Below, piece after piece: positions 53,809-62,007 of a DNA stretch of 64,000 bases. Position numbers and translations under genes: made by a program. This DNA comes from an uncultured Lachnospiraceae bacterium. Lineage in GTDB: Bacteria > Bacillota > Clostridia > Lachnospirales > Lachnospiraceae. The notes beneath the pieces are model-generated. The model saw only the letters and a list, made by a program, of their open reading frames with translations. It was not told where the DNA came from and ran no database searches. Numbering within the stretch: the stretch's first letter is position 1; the number at the start of each line of letters is the position of its first letter. The stretch lies in assembly GCA_910584725.1 (NCBI GenBank), contig CAJUBE010000011.1, forward strand, positions 55,817 through 119,816, written 5' to 3'.

Positions 53809-54555
53809 ATGCTGCAAATTGCAATCTGCGACGACGAGACACTTCTTTTAGACGAAATCAAAGAAATAACTGAAAGCTGTATGAGGCAGCAGCAGACCTT
53901 TTCCATTCTGTCAACTTACACAAGCGGAAAGGATCTCTTCTATGACATTCAGGACGGCAAACGTTTTGATCTTCTGCTCCTCGACATTGAAATGCCCGGA
54001 CTTTCCGGGATGGAGCTGGCAAAGCGGGTTCACAAGCTTCTGCCCGACGCACTGATGATCTTTGTGACCGCCCACTATAAATATGCTGTGGACGCTTATG
54101 AACTTCATATTTTCCGCTATATTCCCAAAAACCAGTTGAAAGAGCGGCTGCCCCACGCGCTGAAAGACGCGGTTTCCCTTCTGGAAATCCAGAACACGGA
54201 CTCCTACATTATCAGCAGCCAGAACCGCCTTGAACGCATTCCTTACAAGGAAATTCTCTATATTGAAAAGGACGGCAAAAACGCCCTCTTCCATACCGCC
54301 GCATCCGGGCGACAGGAGGAGATCGGCACCGACCAGAACAGGCGCGTGCGCAAGACACTGGCGGAAGTATTTGACGAGCTGCGCTCCGAAGAATTCTATT
54401 TCATTGAGCGGGGATATATTGTGAATCTGCGGCATGTGACAGGAATTTCCCACACCGACTGCATTCTCACAGATCAGACACGCCTGCCCGTTTCCCAGAG
54501 CCGTCTGCCGGAGTTAAAAAAACGATTAAACAGATACTGGCAGGACAAAATTTGA
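53809..54555 (+). CDS. LytTR-family response regulator
   Basis: A 248-residue regulator: receiver with the acidic pair (ICDDE), phospho-acceptor in FDLLLLDIEMPGLSG, and C-terminal LytTR domain (EILYIEKDGKNALFH, FYFIERGYIVNLRHVTGI). The receiver's usual Lys-Pro is replaced by PKNQ (in YIPKNQLKERL), so signalling may differ. The start follows AAGGAA. It is divergent from the exporter operon and upstream of a kinase gene, resembling peptide-quorum or bacteriocin regulation units, although no precursor peptide gene was found. Confidence 0.9.
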   Translation: MLQIAICDDETLLLDEIKEITESCMRQQQTFSILSTYTSGKDLFYDIQDGKRFDLLLLDIEMPGLSGMELAKRVHKLLPDALMIFVTAHYKYAVDAYELHIFRYIPKNQLKERLPHALKDAVSLLEIQNTDSYIISSQNRLERIPYKEILYIEKDGKNALFHTAASGRQEEIGTDQNRRVRKTLAEVFDELRSEEFYFIERGYIVNLRHVTGISHTDCILTDQTRLPVSQSRLPELKKRLNRYWQDKI

Positions 54556-54598
54556 CAGCACGGTCTTGTATTCTCCATAAAGATTACCATTCACATCC

Positions 54599-54635
54599 AC
54601 ACTGGGGTTCGCATCAATTTACGATTATACAGTGT
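54599..54635. repeat. Inverted-repeat element with a conserved loop (copy 2)
   Basis: Arms ACACTG and CAGTGT flank a loop containing TTCGCATCAATTTACGATTA (from 54608), the same core as in the element at 22349-22409. The arms differ in sequence but still pair, so the loop is what is conserved. It sits in the 144-base gap between the LytTR regulator and the kinase gene. Confidence 0.65.
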
Positions 54636-54699
54636 AAAAAGCAACTTATAAAGACTTCTCACTGCCAAAGTTTTCTATAGGACAAGCATGGAGGATACT

Positions 54700-55368
54700 A
54701 TGCCATTGACGCGAAAAAACAAAATTCGTTTTCTAGAACGGAAAAATCAGGTGCTGGAAGAAAATTATCACCTTCTCACCGATTTATACCAGAAAAACGA
54801 ACGCTTATACCACGACATGAATCATCACCTGCAGATGATCTATCATCTTGCAAAGAAGCATGAAATTTCCGAAATTACGGAGTACGTCAACTCCATTAGC
54901 GCCCCCATCAACGAACTGTCCGACACCACATGGAGCGGCGTTGACATTGTGGACGCCATATTAAATCATACCGTCCTCGACGCGAAAAAGCAGGGCATTG
55001 AGATGGACGTGAATGCGGAATTTCCAAAAGACTGTAACATCACCTCGGACGACCTGTGCGTCATTTTATTTAATTTACTGGACAATGCCATGGAGGCGTG
55101 CCAGCATTATATGCGGCAGACAAAAACGCCGCCCCGTATCGAGGTGACGCTGCGCAGAATCCATCAGTTTTTAATCATCAAAATACAAAATCCCTGCGTG
55201 CCGCCCCGAAAGCTGTTCGGGATTTTTCCCACCACCAAAGCCGACGCCCGCCATCACGGAATCGGTCTTCGCAATGTGCGGGAAAAGGTGGAAAAGTACA
55301 ACGGCAGTCTGGAATTTGACGTGGAGGGAAATGTATTTACTGTGACGGCGCTACTGTTTTTTGCGTAG
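54700..55368 (+). CDS. Soluble GHKL histidine kinase lacking a membrane domain
   Basis: A 222-residue kinase made only of a helical region with the phospho-acceptor His in RLYHDMNHHLQMIYHLA and a GHKL ATPase (VILFNLLDNAMEAC, GIGLRNVREKV). AgrC-type kinases usually carry five to seven N-terminal membrane helices; none is present. ATG 54700 follows GGAGG at 7 bases and is preferred to 54688. Either it senses an internal cue or the membrane part was lost; the conserved-loop repeat lies just where an N-terminal part would be. Partner: the LytTR regulator upstream. Confidence 0.85.
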   Translation: MPLTRKNKIRFLERKNQVLEENYHLLTDLYQKNERLYHDMNHHLQMIYHLAKKHEISEITEYVNSISAPINELSDTTWSGVDIVDAILNHTVLDAKKQGIEMDVNAEFPKDCNITSDDLCVILFNLLDNAMEACQHYMRQTKTPPRIEVTLRRIHQFLIIKIQNPCVPPRKLFGIFPTTKADARHHGIGLRNVREKVEKYNGSLEFDVEGNVFTVTALLFFA

Positions 55369-55383
55369 GTTAGCGCAACCGTT

Positions 55384-55593
55384 TCATTCGCCCTGCCTCA
55401 ACTCAGTTTCCACTATTGCTTTAATTTTAGCAATATCTGTAAACATCAATTTATTTCCACGATTATACATTGCCAAAACTTCATTTAGGTTTTCTATGAG
55501 AATCCGATTCAATTCATTATGTATCGTTACTGGTTTATTTTCAATCGTATGTACATGGTCAATATATTTTGCTATAATTGGAAATACTGTTAC
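55384..55593 (-). pseudogene. C-terminal remnant of an unidentified protein
   Basis: About 69 codons are open on the minus strand without any ATG, GTG or TTG in the first part. The translation (IIAKYIDHVHTIENKPVTIH, NELNRILIENLNEVL, MFTDIAKIKAIVETELRQGE) is rich in charged, helix-forming residues and looks like a real protein tail. It follows the hairpin-repeat RNA at 55600-55741, in the position of a toxin gene in type III toxin-antitoxin loci. I do not recognise the family, and ToxN/AbiQ identity is not supported. Confidence 0.45.
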
Positions 55594-55599
55594 ACTTTA

Positions 55600-55741
55600 T
55601 GAAAATTCCCCACCGACAGCAGCCGATGGGGAACATTTACTTACTATACTATTTATATCCCACCTGTATAGCAAGTGGCAATATTTGCGAACTGAATCAT
55701 TTATATCCCGCACCATCAGCAAGCGGCAAACATTTACTTCT
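55600..55741 (-). ncRNA. Tandem-hairpin repeat RNA
   Basis: Three imperfect tandem units of 48-50 bases, each able to form a hairpin: CCGC/GCGG (55708-55724 region), CCAC/GTGG (55660-55678 region) and TTCCCCA/TGGGGAA (55606-55633). The stems change while pairing is kept. Shared flanks include the ATATAAAT and AAATGTT elements. The last hairpin is followed on the minus strand by TTTT and could end transcription. Promoter, repeats, terminator and then an ORF remnant is the layout of type III toxin-antitoxin RNAs. The region 55369-55784 contains nothing else. Confidence 0.55.
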
Positions 55742-55747
55742 AATTTT

Positions 55748-55776
55748 AGTATATACATATTAAGTGAAATAATCAA
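55748..55776 (-). promoter_or_regulatory. Promoter of the tandem-hairpin RNA
   Basis: On the minus strand TTGATT (55771-55776) and TATACT (55748-55753) are 17 bases apart, directly after the lipoprotein gene's stop codon, with a start point near 55741 at the edge of the first repeat. Confidence 0.7.
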
Positions 55777-55784
55777 CCCGTTTT

Positions 55785-56888
55785 TCAATTTTCAAACGGC
55801 TCCACCCACCACTTCACAGCCTCTCCCTCCCCATTCTCATCCCACACAATCAGAAACTTCGCCAGCCCCAAGCCATGGGCAGTCCCTCCTTCCCCATAAA
55901 GGTACTCCGACACCTCCAGCGCGTCCCTTCCCTCATACTCGCTGCGCCACAAATTAAAATACCCTCTGGAATTGCCGCCGCAGGGCTGGCTCGCATCCGG
56001 GTCAAAAACATTCTCCGCCTCAAACACAATCGTATCATCCATGTACGCGCAGTAGGCACGGTAAGTATCCCATTTCTCCTCCTGTGTAATCTCAATGCGG
56101 ATGCCCCTCCCATCATAATCATCGCCGGGAAAATCCATCAGCTCCATCGTATGGTCTTTATATTTCAAAATTCTGGGATGCCAGTCACCCGCAGCGCCAA
56201 CCCCGGAGCCGAGCGACTCGAAAGCGATCTCTGTATTCCCGTCATTGTCAAAATCCCCGGGGATTAAATAAAATCCAAAATGGAACGGATATTCCTCATC
56301 CCGAAAACAGTATGGCTCGTCCTCATTCATATAAAAGTAAATACACCCCTCGCCATAGCCGCTGTATTCATCGTCCTTTACCATAACCGCCATGTCCGGC
56401 TGTCCGTTCTGATCCAGATCCTCCATATCCGCCCAGACCAGCCATGCTGTCTGATTCCGAAAAACGTTGTCGTCACACAATCTCTGATAGTGGCTTTCCG
56501 CCTCTGCCCGGTCCACCTCCCATTTCTCCGCACACTCAAAGAATCTTTTTTCATTGTATTGCGCAAGGTCTGCTGATTCCTCATCCGCAGCATCTTCATC
56601 CGCGCCATCTACGGTTTCCTGTGATGCCTCATTTTCATCCACAGCATTCTGATCCTGCGCAGACTTTCCCGTTCCCTCCAAATTTTCCTGCCCTAATCCC
56701 CATTCGCCAGAATTTTCCTGCTCTGCTTCCGATTCCTGCCCGATCTGCTCCTCAACTGCACTACCGTCTGGCATCACATCATTATCCCCGCCTTTATCCC
56801 CACATGCGCAGAAAAAAAGACAGCCGCCTGTCAAAATTAACAGCCGGAGCTTATATGTGTATTTGTTTCTCCGCCACCGCTTTCGCAT
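55785..56888 (-). CDS. Putative lipoprotein with VCBS/FG-GAP-like repeats
   Basis: A 367-residue protein. After a basic start (RKRWRRNKYTYKLR) comes a hydrophobic stretch with two possible lipobox cysteines (LILTGGC and FFCAC). Residues ~35-105 are Glu/Asp/Gln-rich low complexity. The globular part contains Asp-rich loops typical of calcium-binding FG-GAP/VCBS blades (DLDQNGQPDMAV; DFDNDGNTEIAF), as in integrin-like beta-propeller repeats. Probably anchored on the outer face of the membrane. Function unknown; no operon partner. The region 56889-57071 holds only leader sequence for the divergent aroE. Confidence 0.75.
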   Translation of the reverse strand: MRKRWRRNKYTYKLRLLILTGGCLFFCACGDKGGDNDVMPDGSAVEEQIGQESEAEQENSGEWGLGQENLEGTGKSAQDQNAVDENEASQETVDGADEDAADEESADLAQYNEKRFFECAEKWEVDRAEAESHYQRLCDDNVFRNQTAWLVWADMEDLDQNGQPDMAVMVKDDEYSGYGEGCIYFYMNEDEPYCFRDEEYPFHFGFYLIPGDFDNDGNTEIAFESLGSGVGAAGDWHPRILKYKDHTMELMDFPGDDYDGRGIRIEITQEEKWDTYRAYCAYMDDTIVFEAENVFDPDASQPCGGNSRGYFNLWRSEYEGRDALEVSEYLYGEGGTAHGLGLAKFLIVWDENGEGEAVKWWVEPFEN

Positions 56889-57071
56889 GAGACTGTCTGA
56901 CCTCTCTTCCTAAAATCATAAATAAGAGTCTTTGCTTCTTATCATATCTGATTCCCAGTAAAGCCGCAATGCGGATTTAAAATAGCAGAACATATGAAAA
57001 GTTACTCTAAATTATGATATACTGTCAACGTACCCTGTTTATTTTTGTATAAAAGAAAAGGAGCTGTCTGT

Positions 57072-57926
57072 ATGAGCAAAAACTATCGTTCGGAACTGGT
57101 GGGCGCTTTCGGCTGCCCCATTGATGAAAATCCAACCGGCGTTATGGAGGAAGCCGCTTTTGCCGCCGCGGGGTTGGATTACCGCTATCTGACTATCAAA
57201 GTTGACAAGGAAGACATCGAGACTGCCATGAAAGCTGTGCGCGCCCTCCATATGCGCGGCATCAACCTTACCATCCCACACAAAGTAAGTGCTATCCCCT
57301 ACGTGGACGAACTGTCCCCCGAAGCGCAGATCATCGGCGCCATCAACATTGTCGTCAACAACAACGGCGTTCTCTGGGGCGATAACACAGACGGCAAGGG
57401 TTTCTTAAAATCTCTCACCGACAGGGATATCTCTGTCAAAGGGAAAACGATCACCGTTCTGGGCGCGGGCGGCGCATCCCGGGCGATCTGTGTCGTATGC
57501 GCCCTGCAGGGAGCTTCCCGGCTCCATATCATTAACGGTTCTGTGGAAAGAGGTAGTGAGCTTGTCGCTCTCCTGACGGAAAAGACGCCCGCAGAAGCTG
57601 ATCTGATCCGCTGGGAAAGCACCTCAGCCGTCCCGGACGACACCGATATTCTAATCAACGCGACCTCAGTCGGTCTCTATCCGAACGTAGACCAGAAACC
57701 AGATATTGATTACGACACCATAAAGCGCGGAATGGTCGTGTGTGATGTGATTTTTAACGATCCCAACTCCCTCTTCCTGCGGGAAGCCGCAAAGAGAGGT
57801 GCGGTAACAATCAATGGGCTCGGTATGCTGGTTAATCAAGGCGCGCTGAATTTCAAGCTCTGGACCGGGCAGGAGGCTCCTGTGGATGTTATGACTGAAA
57901 CTCTGCAGCGGGAATTTGGCTTATAA
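57072..57926 (+). CDS. aroE: Shikimate dehydrogenase
   Basis: A 284-residue enzyme of the shikimate dehydrogenase family, which reduces 3-dehydroshikimate to shikimate in aromatic amino-acid synthesis. Marks: substrate-binding ELVGAFGCPIDEN (here Gly-Cys in place of Ser-x-Ser), catalytic Lys/Asp in NLTIPHKVSAIPYVDE and GDNTDGKGFLKSL, NADP-loop VLGAGGASRAICV, NATSVGLYPN and the C-terminal GLGMLVNQGALNFKLWTG. The altered substrate-site serines raise the possibility of a quinate/shikimate or related YdiB-like variant. Start 57072 follows AAGGAG. It stands alone rather than in an aro operon. Confidence 0.93.
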   Translation: MSKNYRSELVGAFGCPIDENPTGVMEEAAFAAAGLDYRYLTIKVDKEDIETAMKAVRALHMRGINLTIPHKVSAIPYVDELSPEAQIIGAINIVVNNNGVLWGDNTDGKGFLKSLTDRDISVKGKTITVLGAGGASRAICVVCALQGASRLHIINGSVERGSELVALLTEKTPAEADLIRWESTSAVPDDTDILINATSVGLYPNVDQKPDIDYDTIKRGMVVCDVIFNDPNSLFLREAAKRGAVTINGLGMLVNQGALNFKLWTGQEAPVDVMTETLQREFGL

Positions 57927-57964
57927 AATACAGCGCGCCTTTTTCACATTTTTACCGTCGTCAA

Positions 57965-59377
57965 TTATGCACGGTTCTGACTTATTTTTTTAATCTGTTC
58001 AAGGTCGCTGATCAGCGTGGCGGAGTATTGTTTTGCCTCCCGGCAGACACTCTCCGCCCTGCTGTAGTCCCCATCAAACAGCGCGTCAATTACCTGCTTG
58101 CCGTATGAATGGAACTTCTTATGCTTTTCCCCCAGCTCCTTCCAAATATTCATAACCTCCGGTCTGTCCGGCTCGATCGCATAATAGAAATGACCAAATC
58201 CGCACTTCTTGTCATTCACCTGCAGCGGCAGGATCGTCCGCTCCTTGACGATCCGTTCCAGATTTGCCAGCCAGTTTTTGTGCGCGGCGATTGCCTTCTC
58301 GATATATCCCGCAAAGTTCTGGTCTTCCAGTCTGTAAAAGGCGTCCTTCGCCATCGTTCCCATAATTTTGACAGACTCATCCAATGTTGATTCAATCACT
58401 TCCAGCGGCTTGGCAACATTGTCGATGCTTTTGCCGTGTTCCCTCAAATGCACAGTGTCCTCGTGTAACACACCGCACTGTGCGTTGATGTCTGAGGAGC
58501 GGGATTCCAGCTCGATGATCGAACTGCTGATCTCTTCACTGAGACTTGCCAGCGATGAGATATTATTGGTGATCTTCTCTACGTGCTGTCTGTTATCCTC
58601 ATTCAGTTCCCACACATGGCTGATCTTCTGCGTAACCGTTTCCAGCGATTCGATGGTATTGTCAACACTCTCCACACTCTTTGCCGATGCGCTGTGGATA
58701 TCCGCCACAAAGCGTCCCATGCTCGCGGTCAGCTTCTTCGTCTCGTCCGCCAGCTCACGGATCTCATCGGCAACAACCGCGAAACCCTTGCCAGCCTCTC
58801 CCGCCCTTGCCGCCTCGATAGACGCATTCAGCGCGAGAAGATTCGTCTGCGAGGAAATGGCGTTGATCCCCTCAATCACGTTATTCATCTGACTGATAAT
58901 CTCCGAAAGCTGGTTCATGTCCTGCTGCATTTCTCTTGACGCGCTGATCGTGCTGTCGGACAGTCCCTTCGTCGCGGTCAGCTCCTGCTGGCTCTCATCA
59001 ATACGCTGATAGACAAGATTAGACTCCTCCGAAATCTCAATAATCGTATTGGTCAGTTCCTCATGCTGTGAGGAAACCATTTGGGCAATGGAGTCCGCCT
59101 CATCAGAAGCGTTGTGAATCAATTCTGTTGCGTCCGAAACACTGTCCGACACCTTCTGGAGAATCTCGGAATAGTGGTTCAGAGAAAGATCCAGCGAACT
59201 GATCTGCATCACGGAATCCAGAACATTTGCCATCACTTCCTCAAATCGGGCACGCCCCGCAAGCAGGCGCCGATACATCTGCTCCAATTCAGCAGACTTT
59301 TTTCCATAATCCGCCTCCGCAAGTTCCGACATCGACAATAACAGACTTTCTTTTTTCGGTCTCATTAAAACACCCAT
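57965..59377 (-). CDS. Soluble chemoreceptor with CZB zinc-binding domain
   Basis: A 470-residue methyl-accepting protein without membrane segments. Residues ~60-330 are the coiled-coil signalling domain with the hairpin tip [21 protein letters not shown]. Residues ~340-460 are a CZB domain with the expected zinc ligands: His in [13 protein letters not shown], Cys in [11 protein letters not shown], and His in [15 protein letters not shown] domains in other bacteria sense hypochlorite or zinc through the Cys ligand. It lies 13 bases after the PerR-like gene and is probably co-regulated with it, which fits an oxidative-stress role. Start at 59377 after GAGGGG. Confidence 0.92.
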   Translation of the reverse strand: MGVLMRPKKESLLLSMSELAEADYGKKSAELEQMYRRLLAGRARFEEVMANVLDSVMQISSLDLSLNHYSEILQKVSDSVSDATELIHNASDEADSIAQMVSSQHEELTNTIIEISEESNLVYQRIDESQQELTATKGLSDSTISASREMQQDMNQLSEIISQMNNVIEGINAISSQTNLLALNASIEAARAGEAGKGFAVVADEIRELADETKKLTASMGRFVADIHSASAKSVESVDNTIESLETVTQKISHVWELNEDNRQHVEKITNNISSLASLSEEISSSIIELESRSSDINAQCGVLHEDTVHLREHGKSIDNVAKPLEVIESTLDESVKIMGTMAKDAFYRLEDQNFAGYIEKAIAAHKNWLANLERIVKERTILPLQVNDKKCGFGHFYYAIEPDRPEVMNIWKELGEKHKKFHSYGKQVIDALFDGDYSRAESVCREAKQYSATLISDLEQIKKISQNRA

Positions 59378-59390
59378 AGCTGTCCCCTCT

Positions 59391-59771
59391 TTATAAATCA
59401 ATTTTTATAGTTCCCTTTTTTTTGCAATCCGGGCATATGTAAAAAATCTTCAAATCATAAAACAGAAACTCTTCACCCATCTGTCTGCGCAGGGAAACTG
59501 TCAGATCTTCCAGCAAAATATCTGCTAATCTACCGCACTTTTGACATACCAGATGGTCATGTTTTATCACCCGGTCATATCTGTCCGGCATATTTTCAAC
59601 AGATATTTTGCGAATCTGTCCGGCTTTCCACAGCTTATTCACATTATTGTAAACAGTTGCTACGACAACCTTCGGACATTTCTTTTTCAGCTCCAGATAG
59701 ATCTGCTCCACCGTCAGATGCTGTGTGGATTCGGTAATTATATTGTATATTTCCTTTTCGTACTTTGTCAT
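59391..59771 (-). CDS. PerR-like Fur-family regulator
   Basis: A 126-residue Fur-family repressor. DNA-binding helix region [27 protein letters not shown], metal-binding [15 protein letters not shown], and a second Cys pair in [11 protein letters not shown] making the structural zinc site. A PerR-type box overlaps its own promoter region at 59795-59809, and its downstream neighbour is an oxidant-type receptor; both favour PerR over Fur. The protein is ~15-20 residues shorter at the N-terminus than Bacillus PerR. The longest frame begins at 59906 upstream of the promoter and is rejected; ATG 59771 follows AAAGAAAG. Confidence 0.9.
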   Translation of the reverse strand: MTKYEKEIYNIITESTQHLTVEQIYLELKKKCPKVVVATVYNNVNKLWKAGQIRKISVENMPDRYDRVIKHDHLVCQKCGRLADILLEDLTVSLRRQMGEEFLFYDLKIFYICPDCKKKGTIKIDL

Positions 59772-59794
59772 AAAACGCACTTTCTTTGGGCAAA

Positions 59795-59849
59795 TTAGAA
59801 TGATTCTAAAATTTGTATTCATTCTAGCATTCAGCAAAAACATTGTCAA
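59795..59849 (-). promoter_or_regulatory. Promoter and PerR box of the regulator-chemoreceptor operon
   Basis: On the minus strand TTGACA (59844-59849) and TAGAAT (59821-59826) are 17 bases apart. Just downstream TTAGAATGATTCTAA (59795-59809) is a perfect 7-1-7 inverted repeat matching the PerR/Fur box pattern. Bound repressor would block the start site. The 472-base span 59772-60243 otherwise holds AT-rich sequence and a broken antitoxin gene. Confidence 0.85.
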
Positions 59850-60088
59850 GAACATCCAGAAGAATCCATTAAATTTCAAAATTAGCAGTTGCTTTACTAA
59901 TTTCATATCATTTTTGAGAAGTAAAAACTAGCGGGATGGTACGGATTGTTTTTTTTGGGTATAGATTGCGCGACTAGTTTACATAATATGTAAGGCGCGT
60001 ATTTTACTTCCATTTCATATAGTAAATTTGAAAGAAATTGAATGATAATTCTTGCAATTTGCTTCATTCAACGGTATGTTAGAAACAG

Positions 60089-60219
60089 GAAGCGGCTGCC
60101 CCTTTAGACCCTTTTTACTCCGATTCCAATATGGAGCAGCTGCGAAAAGCAAGCAAGTAAAAAGCGGACAGATGGTCGTAAAAACGATGGAAGAGCTGGA
60201 GGCTATGGAGCATGATTGA
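60089..60219 (+). pseudogene. Broken RelB/DinJ-family antitoxin gene
   Basis: In one frame the sequence reads PLDPFYSDSNMEQLRKASK and stops at TAA (about 60157). Shifting by one base continues as QVKSGQMVVKTMEELEAMEHD, ending at TGA 60217-60219. Joined, this is a typical RelB/DinJ C-terminus (DPFYS.SNM..LR). The N-terminal part is missing. An ATG overlapping the stop begins a nine-codon stub (IDEIKWRK), as a RelE toxin gene would, so this is a decayed toxin-antitoxin pair directly in front of the ATPase gene. Confidence 0.75.
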
Positions 60220-60243
60220 TGAGATCAAGTGGAGGAAATGACA

Positions 60244-61455
60244 ATGATTAAAAGTTTGCGACTTGTTAATTGGAAGAGTTATAAAGATAGTATGTTGTAT
60301 ATTGATCCCCTTACTATTATTATAGGTACGAATGCTAGTGGTAAATCAAATGCGTTAGATGCTCTTATTTTTTTAAGCAGAATTGCATCAGGACTAGAAG
60401 TCTATCAAGCAATTAAAGGAGATCAGAATATCTCTCCAATTCGTGGAGGGATAGATTGGGTTTGCAGGCAAGGGACAAATCAATTCAGAATTGAAACAGT
60501 GATTGAATATGATGGTCAGGACTATACCTATTCTGTTACTGTTGAAGTTGATAAAGCAAAAGCCTTAATTACGGAAGAAAAATTGATGCAAAATACGAAA
60601 AGAATGTTTTATACAACTATGAGAGACTCTCATTTGCTGAATATTCCGACATATTTTGCAACAGGAAGTCAAGGGAAAGGACAGAATTTTGATTTAAATA
60701 GAAATACAGCAATTTTATATCAGGCCAAAAATTTACACTTACGTAAAAAAGAAACGATAGGTATTGTTACACGTATTTTGGAAGAACTGAGCGGCATTTT
60801 TGTGCTTAATCCAATTCCAAACCATATGAGAGATTATTCTACGCTTTCTGATAAATTACTTCCGGATGCATCAAATATTGCAGGTGTATTGGCTGCTATG
60901 GATGAAGCACAACAAAAGAAGATAGAGGACAAATTGACTTTATATCTGAAAGATATCCCAGAAAAGGACATTAAAGAAATATGGGTGGAAAGTGTTGGTA
61001 AGTTTAATACTGACGCAATGCTATACTGTAAAGAATCCTGGGGAGACAATGGAGAAAACATTGTAGATGCGCGAGGTATGTCGGATGGAACTTTACGATT
61101 CCTTGCAATTGTTGTAACCATGTTGACCACAAAAATGAATAGGCTAGTTGTAATTGAAGAAGTGGACAATGGTTTACACCCTTCTAGATCACAGATATTA
61201 TTAGAAATGCTAAAAGATTTGGGTGCAGAAAGAAACATTGATGTTATTATCACAACACATAATCCTGCATTACTAAATGAGGCCGGAACGACAATGATAC
61301 CATTTATTACGGTGGCTCATCGAACGCACGCTGGAGAAAGTGAATTAACATTGTTAGAAGCTATTGATGAATTGCCTAAACTGATTGCATCAGGAAATAT
61401 TGGTGATTTAACTAGTAATGGGAAAATCGAGGGGGCACTTGCTAAGGAGGAATAG
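60244..61455 (+). CDS. AAA ATPase (AAA_21/OLD-like) paired with a PIN-like nuclease
   Basis: A 403-residue SMC/RecF-like ATPase: N-terminal LVNWKSYKDS, Walker A IGTNASGKSN (~27-36), a signature-like DARGMSDGTLRFLAI, Walker B RLVVIEEVDNGLHP and a switch His in IITTHNP. No TOPRIM or nuclease domain is fused. It ends two bases before a PIN-like gene, so both are translated together. ATPase-plus-nuclease pairs of this form recur among anti-phage systems (Septu, PARIS and related). The gene is markedly AT-rich. ATG 60244 is 8 bases after GGAGG. Confidence 0.85.
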   Translation: MIKSLRLVNWKSYKDSMLYIDPLTIIIGTNASGKSNALDALIFLSRIASGLEVYQAIKGDQNISPIRGGIDWVCRQGTNQFRIETVIEYDGQDYTYSVTVEVDKAKALITEEKLMQNTKRMFYTTMRDSHLLNIPTYFATGSQGKGQNFDLNRNTAILYQAKNLHLRKKETIGIVTRILEELSGIFVLNPIPNHMRDYSTLSDKLLPDASNIAGVLAAMDEAQQKKIEDKLTLYLKDIPEKDIKEIWVESVGKFNTDAMLYCKESWGDNGENIVDARGMSDGTLRFLAIVVTMLTTKMNRLVVIEEVDNGLHPSRSQILLEMLKDLGAERNIDVIITTHNPALLNEAGTTMIPFITVAHRTHAGESELTLLEAIDELPKLIASGNIGDLTSNGKIEGALAKEE

Positions 61456-61457
61456 GC

Positions 61458-61964
61458 ATGAAGATACTTATTATTGATACAAATATATTATGTGTTTATT
61501 TAAAAGTTCCTTACATGGATGATGCGGGGCCGGCTAATGATAAATGGAATTATGAACGTGTATCAAGTAAAATAACAGAGGAAATTAATAACAAAACAAT
61601 TTTGGTATTGCCAATGGCTACATTAATAGAGACTGGAAATCATATTGCTCAAACTAGTGGGGAGATATATGCGATTGCACAAGATTTAGCAAATATAATA
61701 AAAAAGGTAGCAAATGAAGAAGAACCATGGGCTGCATTTACAGCCCAATCAGAACTTTGGAATGAGGAAAATCTGGTTAAATTGGCAAATGAATGGCCAA
61801 GCTTAGCTGTACAAAAATTATCAATTGGTGATACAACAATAAAAAATGTAGCAAAATACTATTCGGATGCAGGATATCAAGTTGAAATACTGACTGCGGA
61901 TCAAGGTTTAAAGAGTTATGAGCCTGCGATATCGAATACAATACCACGACGTAGAAAGGGATAA
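61458..61964 (+). CDS. PIN-like domain putative ribonuclease
   Basis: A 168-residue protein with PIN-domain features: the first acidic residue in ILIIDTNILCVYL (Asp7), a Glu in MATLIETGNHIA, and later Asp residues in SIGDTTIKNVA and ILTADQGLKSY. These would form the metal site of a PIN ribonuclease. There is no separate antitoxin; the coupled ATPase gene upstream probably controls it. It ends with a basic tail (PRRRKG). The pairing suggests a two-gene abortive-infection or toxin module. Similarity is motif-level only. Confidence 0.7.
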   Translation: MKILIIDTNILCVYLKVPYMDDAGPANDKWNYERVSSKITEEINNKTILVLPMATLIETGNHIAQTSGEIYAIAQDLANIIKKVANEEEPWAAFTAQSELWNEENLVKLANEWPSLAVQKLSIGDTTIKNVAKYYSDAGYQVEILTADQGLKSYEPAISNTIPRRRKG

Positions 61965-61973
61965 GGAGAAAAC

Positions 61974-62001
61974 TTGACAAATAGCCATATATTTGTATAA
62001 T
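61974..62001 (+). promoter_or_regulatory. Strong promoter of the structured RNA
   Basis: Consensus TTGACA (61974-61979) and TATAAT (61996-62001) are 16 bases apart, beginning ten bases after the PIN-like gene's stop codon. Confidence 0.88.
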
Positions 62002-62007
62002 GAGGTT

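Noticed and set aside
55384..55593. Assigning the remnant to ToxN/AbiQ
   Set aside because: Its sequence does not resemble the C-terminus of those toxins; only the layout suggests a type III locus.
55361..55957. A 198-codon plus-strand reading frame after the soluble kinase
   Set aside because: It overlaps the lipoprotein gene on the opposite strand, runs through the hairpin repeats, is Pro/Thr-rich at its end and has no ribosome-binding site.
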